Shown here one piece after another: positions 59,980-64,000 of a stretch of DNA of 64,000 nt. Position numbers and translations under genes: made by a program. Source of the DNA: CAYMZZ01 sp044463125 (lineage in GTDB: Bacteria; Bacteroidota; Bacteroidia; Chitinophagales; Chitinophagaceae); the NCBI GenBank assembly GCA_044463125.1, contig JBIQMS010000009.1:53568-117567 (forward strand), given 5' to 3'. The stretch's first letter is position 1. Each line of letters starts with the position of its first letter. The notes under the pieces were generated by a model. That model ran no database searches. It was not told the DNA's origin and worked only from the letters and a program-made list of their open reading frames with translations.

Positions 59980-60363
59980 CTATATCCGGAACACACTGCA
60001 GAGAAGGAAAATTTGTCGTGGATAACTTCGTTGAAGTTCAACAATTTTACCAGTAGAACTATGTTCCCGTGGTTTCAAAGGGAGGTAGCTCTCCGATGCA
60101 ATTATCGCAATAGGTGAGAAGACCAATTCGGCAAGCTGTGCGGGCTGAGTGGTTCTGTGATTGTCATTTTTTAAATATTGGAACTTATCCTTGCAGCAGT
60201 CTTTTGCTGAACTATTAGCATCACAGGAGCAACCTTTTTTTTCTCCGAAATTTAAAAGAGAAATTTTTGCCAAATGGCCACCGCAATAATGATAATTAAT
60301 GGCCAGCCCCGCAGCGCTGAAGCTGTAAACCGTAATGAGCAGTATGGCTATTAATTTTTTCAT
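59980..60363 (-). CDS. HYC_CC_PP-family exported protein
   Basis: 127 residues with signal peptide (LIAILLITVYSFSAAGLA). Contains NYHYCGGHLA (HYC), two close cysteine pairs (CSCDANSSAKDCC) and a PLKPREH segment, the marks of the small HYC_CC_PP family seen in Bacteroidota metal islands. Probable periplasmic metal-binding protein; function not characterised. Confidence 0.78.
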   Translation of the reverse strand: MKKLIAILLITVYSFSAAGLAINYHYCGGHLAKISLLNFGEKKGCSCDANSSAKDCCKDKFQYLKNDNHRTTQPAQLAELVFSPIAIIASESYLPLKPREHSSTGKIVELQRSYPRQIFLLCSVFRI

Positions 60364-60510
60364 TTCACCTCAATCTGCCCCAAAACTAACCTGTCGGAAT
60401 ACAGAATGCCAATGATTTGAATTAATGTTCCAGGTGACTTTGGTCACATAATACTAACAGATAATGTTGAATGTAAGTAAGTTATGAATTTCGCTTTCGA
60501 ATGTAGTGCC

Positions 60511-61758
60511 CTATGCAGATTTTGCGATTTTATTCATAATCATGTGGCTGTCGCCAAATTTGCACAGGGCATCACAATGATACCTTAGTTCTGAAAAGAG
60601 AATATATTTTATGAGTACACTGTTCCCCTTGATGGCCGGCCTGGATAATTGCAGTTTCACATCCTTTTCCCGGCTATCCGGTACGATCAGATAAAAAACC
60701 TCGTCCCCGTCGGCGATGGTATAGCTTAAATCAGTTAGCCGTAAGATACCAGAGTAAATGCTGGTGCTTTTTTCCACCTCAAAGGCTGCAATCACATTAT
60801 TTGTTCCTTTTTGAAACCATAATACATCAATCAATTGAATTGTATTTAATACCTCCTTATCACAGTTCATAACAGGGAATGATGACAAACTGATGAAAGA
60901 AAAACTTTGTCCATGGCAGTTTCTGGAACGATCATTAGCAGCGGCGATTACATCATAGCCCAGCGCATTTCCGATTTTAAGCAAATGATATTGCATTTCT
61001 GTATGCAGATTTTCTTCCTCCTTTTCTTCCTGCACTTCCCGATGACGTTTTTCGATGGCCCTTTCAAGCTTCTGCCGCTCAGGTTCAGACAAATATTCAT
61101 CTGTTCCCAGGATCAGTTTTTGAGAACCAATTTCAAACAGTAACCCTGCAATAGCGCCCAGATCCAGTGATAGTTCAATACGATATTGGTTATTGACATC
61201 CATCAAAACTTCCCTTAGTTTCAGGTATTCACTCCAACTGCCTAATTTCTTTTTGTCTTTAAATAAATAATTAAATCCGTTGATGATGGCTGTATTAAAC
61301 GGTGGAATTAAAGTAGGATGGAGAAAGTACAATATGCTGGCAACCGCCGGGCCAAGACCTTTAATCTTTAATGCATCCAGCCTGATGATTTCCTTTATGA
61401 TCTGCTCCTCTGATTTGGCACAGAGGCAATTTTCAAGAAATTGTCCAAAAGCCTGTTTGTTGGTTTCGTTTTCATAAATGTCAGGAATCCTGAGCTTCGG
61501 TTTCCAGTAAAAGGGATGCGCCGCTCCTTCAAAAACCTGTTTTTGTTCCGTGATACAGGTTAGCACAAATTCAAGAGAGGAACCTTTAAAATCATTGGGG
61601 AAACGTTTGCATTTTATATCGTCAATAACCTGCAATACTCCTCGCCGGATAGAACGAAAAGCCTTGAGACGCTCTTCGTTATTGATGAACCAGGTATTAT
61701 AAACTGATTCTTTATCTTCTTTATACTGTTTAATGACCGGGTGGAGGTTATTATTCAT
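60511..61758 (-). CDS. HhH and PD-(D/E)XK-like nuclease-type protein, unknown role
   Basis: 415 residues. A helix-hairpin-helix-like element at ~128-148 (LDALKIKGLGPAVASILYFL), a charged coiled-coil at ~233-262 (PERQKLERAIEKRHREVQEE), and a C-terminal region with IDVLWFQKGTNNVIAAFEVE then KSTSIYSGILRL, where Asp and E-x-E-K are arranged like a variant PD-(D/E)XK active site. Not a metal protein, and it interrupts the metal island. Resembles nuclease-type accessory proteins of restriction or defence systems; the catalytic assignment is inferred. Confidence 0.6.
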   Translation of the reverse strand: MNNNLHPVIKQYKEDKESVYNTWFINNEERLKAFRSIRRGVLQVIDDIKCKRFPNDFKGSSLEFVLTCITEQKQVFEGAAHPFYWKPKLRIPDIYENETNKQAFGQFLENCLCAKSEEQIIKEIIRLDALKIKGLGPAVASILYFLHPTLIPPFNTAIINGFNYLFKDKKKLGSWSEYLKLREVLMDVNNQYRIELSLDLGAIAGLLFEIGSQKLILGTDEYLSEPERQKLERAIEKRHREVQEEKEEENLHTEMQYHLLKIGNALGYDVIAAANDRSRNCHGQSFSFISLSSFPVMNCDKEVLNTIQLIDVLWFQKGTNNVIAAFEVEKSTSIYSGILRLTDLSYTIADGDEVFYLIVPDSREKDVKLQLSRPAIKGNSVLIKYILFSELRYHCDALCKFGDSHMIMNKIAKSA

Positions 61759-62040
61759 TTTTTTCGGCTCTAATCAGTTTTACAGTGCCAAACAGGCTAT
61801 TAAAGTAATGAGTTTCTTCCATATTTGTAAATCCGGCATTGGGGATGTAGCCTGTCAAAACCCCTTACTCATTATCATCATATTGTTTCCATTGTCAAAT
61901 CGTAGGAACATGCCACTCCTGTTTTGTATTACAGGTTCTCAGGCTTCCCAGATAAATTCATTATATCGCTTGCGTTGATATCCTTCTTAATTTCCTCATT
62001 TTTTTTACGGTAACTGAAACACAGATTAAGAAATCACTTT
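61759..62040. other. Intergenic region between nuclease-like and DUF305 genes
   Basis: No gene, no clear terminator. A short minus-strand open stretch after the DUF305 stop (ending GKPENL) has no start codon and no family resemblance. Confidence 0.5.
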
Positions 62041-62520
62041 CTATTTTTTCATTCGGTCAAGAATTTTCTTCATTTGAACAATTTCTCTTTCCTGTGATTC
62101 AATGATCTCCAACGATAATTTTTTTACTTCCGGATCTTTAATATCTGCACGTTTGCTTGTCAAGATTGCCGATGAATGATGCGGTATCATGCCCTTCATG
62201 TATTGCACATCACCTATCGGAGTTTGTGTTCTTAATGCGGCAACAAAAACACCTATCAGCATCAGGCTAATTAGAATGATAGTAGTGTTCAGTTTCTTGT
62301 TGGGATACATTTTTCTCATCAGCAGCATCATCACAATCGCCATTGGAAGTACCATGAGTAATGACATATAGGTTCTCGTTGTACTTAAGTAAATATGGCT
62401 TGTATCATCTACATTCAAAAACATAACACTGTACATAGTGATAAAAGAAATGATCATCATCAGAAGAAAGTTTTTATAACCCATGTTTTTTATTGAGTTC
62501 ATTTCCATATTGCCTTCCAT
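62041..62520 (-). CDS. DUF305-family membrane protein
   Basis: 159 residues with about three membrane segments (LLMMIISFITMYSVMFLNV, TYMSLLMVLPMAIVMMLLM, TIILISLMLIGVFVAAL) and a C-terminal DUF305 motif (MKGMIPHHSSAILTSKRADI, ending IVQMKKILDRM). DUF305 proteins have a ferritin-like helical domain and are common in copper/silver resistance clusters. Followed upstream (19 bases) by a small helical protein. Confidence 0.85.
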   Translation of the reverse strand: MEGNMEMNSIKNMGYKNFLLMMIISFITMYSVMFLNVDDTSHIYLSTTRTYMSLLMVLPMAIVMMLLMRKMYPNKKLNTTIILISLMLIGVFVAALRTQTPIGDVQYMKGMIPHHSSAILTSKRADIKDPEVKKLSLEIIESQEREIVQMKKILDRMKK

Positions 62521-62539
62521 TACATTAAATTTTTAGTGA

Positions 62540-62818
62540 TTAATTACATTGGTTGTACGCTAGCTTTGTTATATAAACTGATTTCATATTTTCAATCTGA
62601 TTTTTTAGCCAGGGATCAATGTCGGAATTTGAAAGTGATCGCATTTTTTCATTGAGCTCCTGACTATAAATTTCTCTATGCTGATCGTATGCCTTTATTT
62701 TTGTTTGTTCATCAATTTTCTCGTTTTGATAATGTGTTTTTAGTTCTTCTGCATGATTTTTTAATCGCTCTTCGGCGAATTGCCGAAAGACCTGCACTGC
62801 GTTTTCATTTTGTTTCAT
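62540..62818 (-). CDS. Small helical protein of unknown function
   Basis: 92 residues, almost entirely charged alpha-helix (QFAEERLKNHAEELKTHYQN, coiled-coil-like), no signal peptide, ends LAYNQCN. No family recognised. Lies 19 bases before DUF305 and 52 bases after the efflux adaptor, so cotranscribed with them. Confidence 0.55.
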   Translation of the reverse strand: MKQNENAVQVFRQFAEERLKNHAEELKTHYQNEKIDEQTKIKAYDQHREIYSQELNEKMRSLSNSDIDPWLKNQIENMKSVYITKLAYNQCN

Positions 62819-62870
62819 AACATTTTTTTCTAATAGTAAATAAATATTATGCCGGAATTTGATTCATGTG

Positions 62871-64000
62871 TTACATCTTCATATTACTCATGTCGTGCCC
62901 TGCCATATTACTTGTTCCTTTTTTAAATACAAATTCACTGTTCAATAAATAAGCGCCCCTTGTTACCACTACTTCCCCGTTTTGTAATCCCGATTTAATT
63001 TCCAACCGGTCACCACTTTCCAAACCGATTTCCACTATTCTCATTTTGTAACTATTTTTCCCCGATTGAATCCACACAATATTCATTTTACCATCACGAA
63101 GCACAGCATCCGAAGGAAGCGTAAGTGTTTTCAGTTCCTTGCTTTTGATGCTGACATAAGCCGGCATTCCCGGTTTAAGTAGCCCGTTGGGATTAGGTAT
63201 TGAGACCCTAACCAGGTTAAGCCTGCTGTCAGAAACAATCTCAGGATTTGCAAATTCTATTTTTCCTTTCCATTCTTTACCGGGAATATCCGGAAACTGA
63301 ATGGTGGCTGTTCCTTTCAGGTCAATGGCGGAAAGTTGTGAAGTATAGACCTGCGCCTCGGCCCATAAGGAGGAAAGATTGGCCAGCTTTACAATGGTGC
63401 TGCCTTCCGATACGTATTGTCCTTCCATAACCGGCAGTTCGGTAATAAAGCCTGATTCATTGCTGTAAAAAGAAGTTAAGGATGAAGATTTTTTTGATTT
63501 GCCCAATTCAATTACCTGGGCTTCACTCATACCCCATAATAATAATTTTGTTTTTGCACTTTGTACCAGCCTGTTGAAATCTATAAGAGAATTATCCAGC
63601 ATTTGTTGCTTTTCAAGGGAAGCAATATATTCCTGTTTGGCATTGTTCAATTCTTCGCTGTACAGATCATACAGATGTGCACCTTTGGGAACATAGTCAC
63701 CCATATTCTTAAAATAGAGCTTGTCAATACGGCCCATGATTCGGGCATTGATACTATTGACCTTTGATTCATCTGTATTCAATGTTGCAGTAAGGATAAC
63801 TTTATCTCCAATCATTCCGTTGCGGATAGTATCGGTCTGAATATTTCCTAACCTTATCTGTTCGTCATTCAGCATTATTTCATCGGCTGCTGTGTTTGTT
63901 TTCTTTACCACAATCAGGTCCATGTGACAGATGGGGCATGTACCCGGCTTATCCTGCATGATCTGCGGATGCATACTGCAGGTATAATATTCGTCCTTAT
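62871..64000 (-). CDS. cusB: CusB-type RND efflux periplasmic adaptor with N-terminal HMBD (partial)
   Basis: The frame runs past the right edge (codons before the ATG at 63974 are open and read KDEYYTCSMHPQ), so the N-terminus is missing. It begins inside an HMBD (CSMHPQIMQDKPGTCPICHM), followed by HlyD/CusB regions: barrel-sandwich hybrid (SINARIMGRIDKLYFKNMGD), coiled-coil hairpin and beta-barrel (LKPGMPAYVSIKSKELKTLT), with a Met/His-rich C-terminus (MAGHDMSNMKM). Part of a tripartite Cu+/Ag+ efflux pump; the RND and outer-membrane genes should lie beyond the edge. Confidence 0.92.
   Translation of the reverse strand, partial: KDEYYTCSMHPQIMQDKPGTCPICHMDLIVVKKTNTAADEIMLNDEQIRLGNIQTDTIRNGMIGDKVILTATLNTDESKVNSINARIMGRIDKLYFKNMGDYVPKGAHLYDLYSEELNNAKQEYIASLEKQQMLDNSLIDFNRLVQSAKTKLLLWGMSEAQVIELGKSKKSSSLTSFYSNESGFITELPVMEGQYVSEGSTIVKLANLSSLWAEAQVYTSQLSAIDLKGTATIQFPDIPGKEWKGKIEFANPEIVSDSRLNLVRVSIPNPNGLLKPGMPAYVSIKSKELKTLTLPSDAVLRDGKMNIVWIQSGKNSYKMRIVEIGLESGDRLEIKSGLQNGEVVVTRGAYLLNSEFVFKKGTSNMAGHDMSNMKM

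Overview
The window reads as a chromosomal (possibly partly mobile) segment of a Bacteroidota bacterium, most like the Chitinophagaceae/Sphingobacteriia side of the phylum. The grounds are a SusC/SusD pair with FecR (DUF4974 C-terminus) and ECF sigma factor, a DUF6520 peptide with a MauE-type membrane protein, HYC_CC_PP-type small secreted proteins, weak or absent Shine-Dalgarno sequences, and TAnnTTTG-like promoter boxes. No rRNA, tRNA, CRISPR array or intact insertion sequence was recognised.

Left part (1-12.6 kb): a gene cut by the window edge that may belong to a conjugation cluster, an AraC regulator, a small membrane protein, a glycine-rich secreted protein, a Crp/Fnr regulator divergent from a MauE/DUF6520 pair, then TlpA-like thioredoxin, SusD, SusC with STN domain, FecR and ECF sigma. 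The last five look like one cell-surface-signalling uptake locus. A short accessory stretch (12.6-17.4 kb) holds large inverted repeats, an XRE regulator preceded by two palindromes, an AbiEi/AbiEii type IV toxin-antitoxin pair with inverted-repeat operators, a second AraC regulator, and a 1.1 kb gene-poor gap with a clear terminator hairpin.

From about 18.8 kb to the right edge every credible gene lies on the minus strand, about 45 kb with many 4-base ATGA overlaps. The 18.8-51.7 kb portion is an energy/stress metabolism island: phosphoketolase and acetate kinase, HAD hydrolase, alpha-glucan phosphorylase, CPH-type P1B ATPase, PPK2 polyphosphate kinase, MFS exporter, PRPP synthetase, AMP/thymidine phosphorylase of the archaeal form, beta-CASP metallo-beta-lactamase, ATP-cone/endonuclease fusion, D-lactate-type dehydrogenase, PEP synthase, GH13 amylase, a second PRPP-synthetase-like protein that has lost its catalytic loop, M50 protease with CBS domains, dicarboxylate symporter, ATC-hydrolase-family protein, archaeal-type (type II) GAPDH and three tandem universal stress proteins. 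Together they could degrade glycogen and RNA/nucleotides and recover ATP by substrate-level phosphorylation when respiration fails; this is inference from gene content.

The right part (51.8-64 kb) is a copper/heavy-metal defence island: multicopper oxidase, outer-membrane protein, DUF5676 and DUF2933-like membrane proteins, ArsR regulator, Met-rich protein, two SHOCT proteins flanking a Csp-like four-helix copper protein, a His-rich secreted protein, an AraC regulator with an N-terminal metal-binding domain, a triple heavy-metal-binding-domain protein and its decayed paralogue (in-frame stop), an HYC_CC_PP protein, DUF305 protein and the start of a CusB-type efflux adaptor running off the window. 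An apparently unrelated HhH/PD-(D/E)XK-like protein sits inside it.
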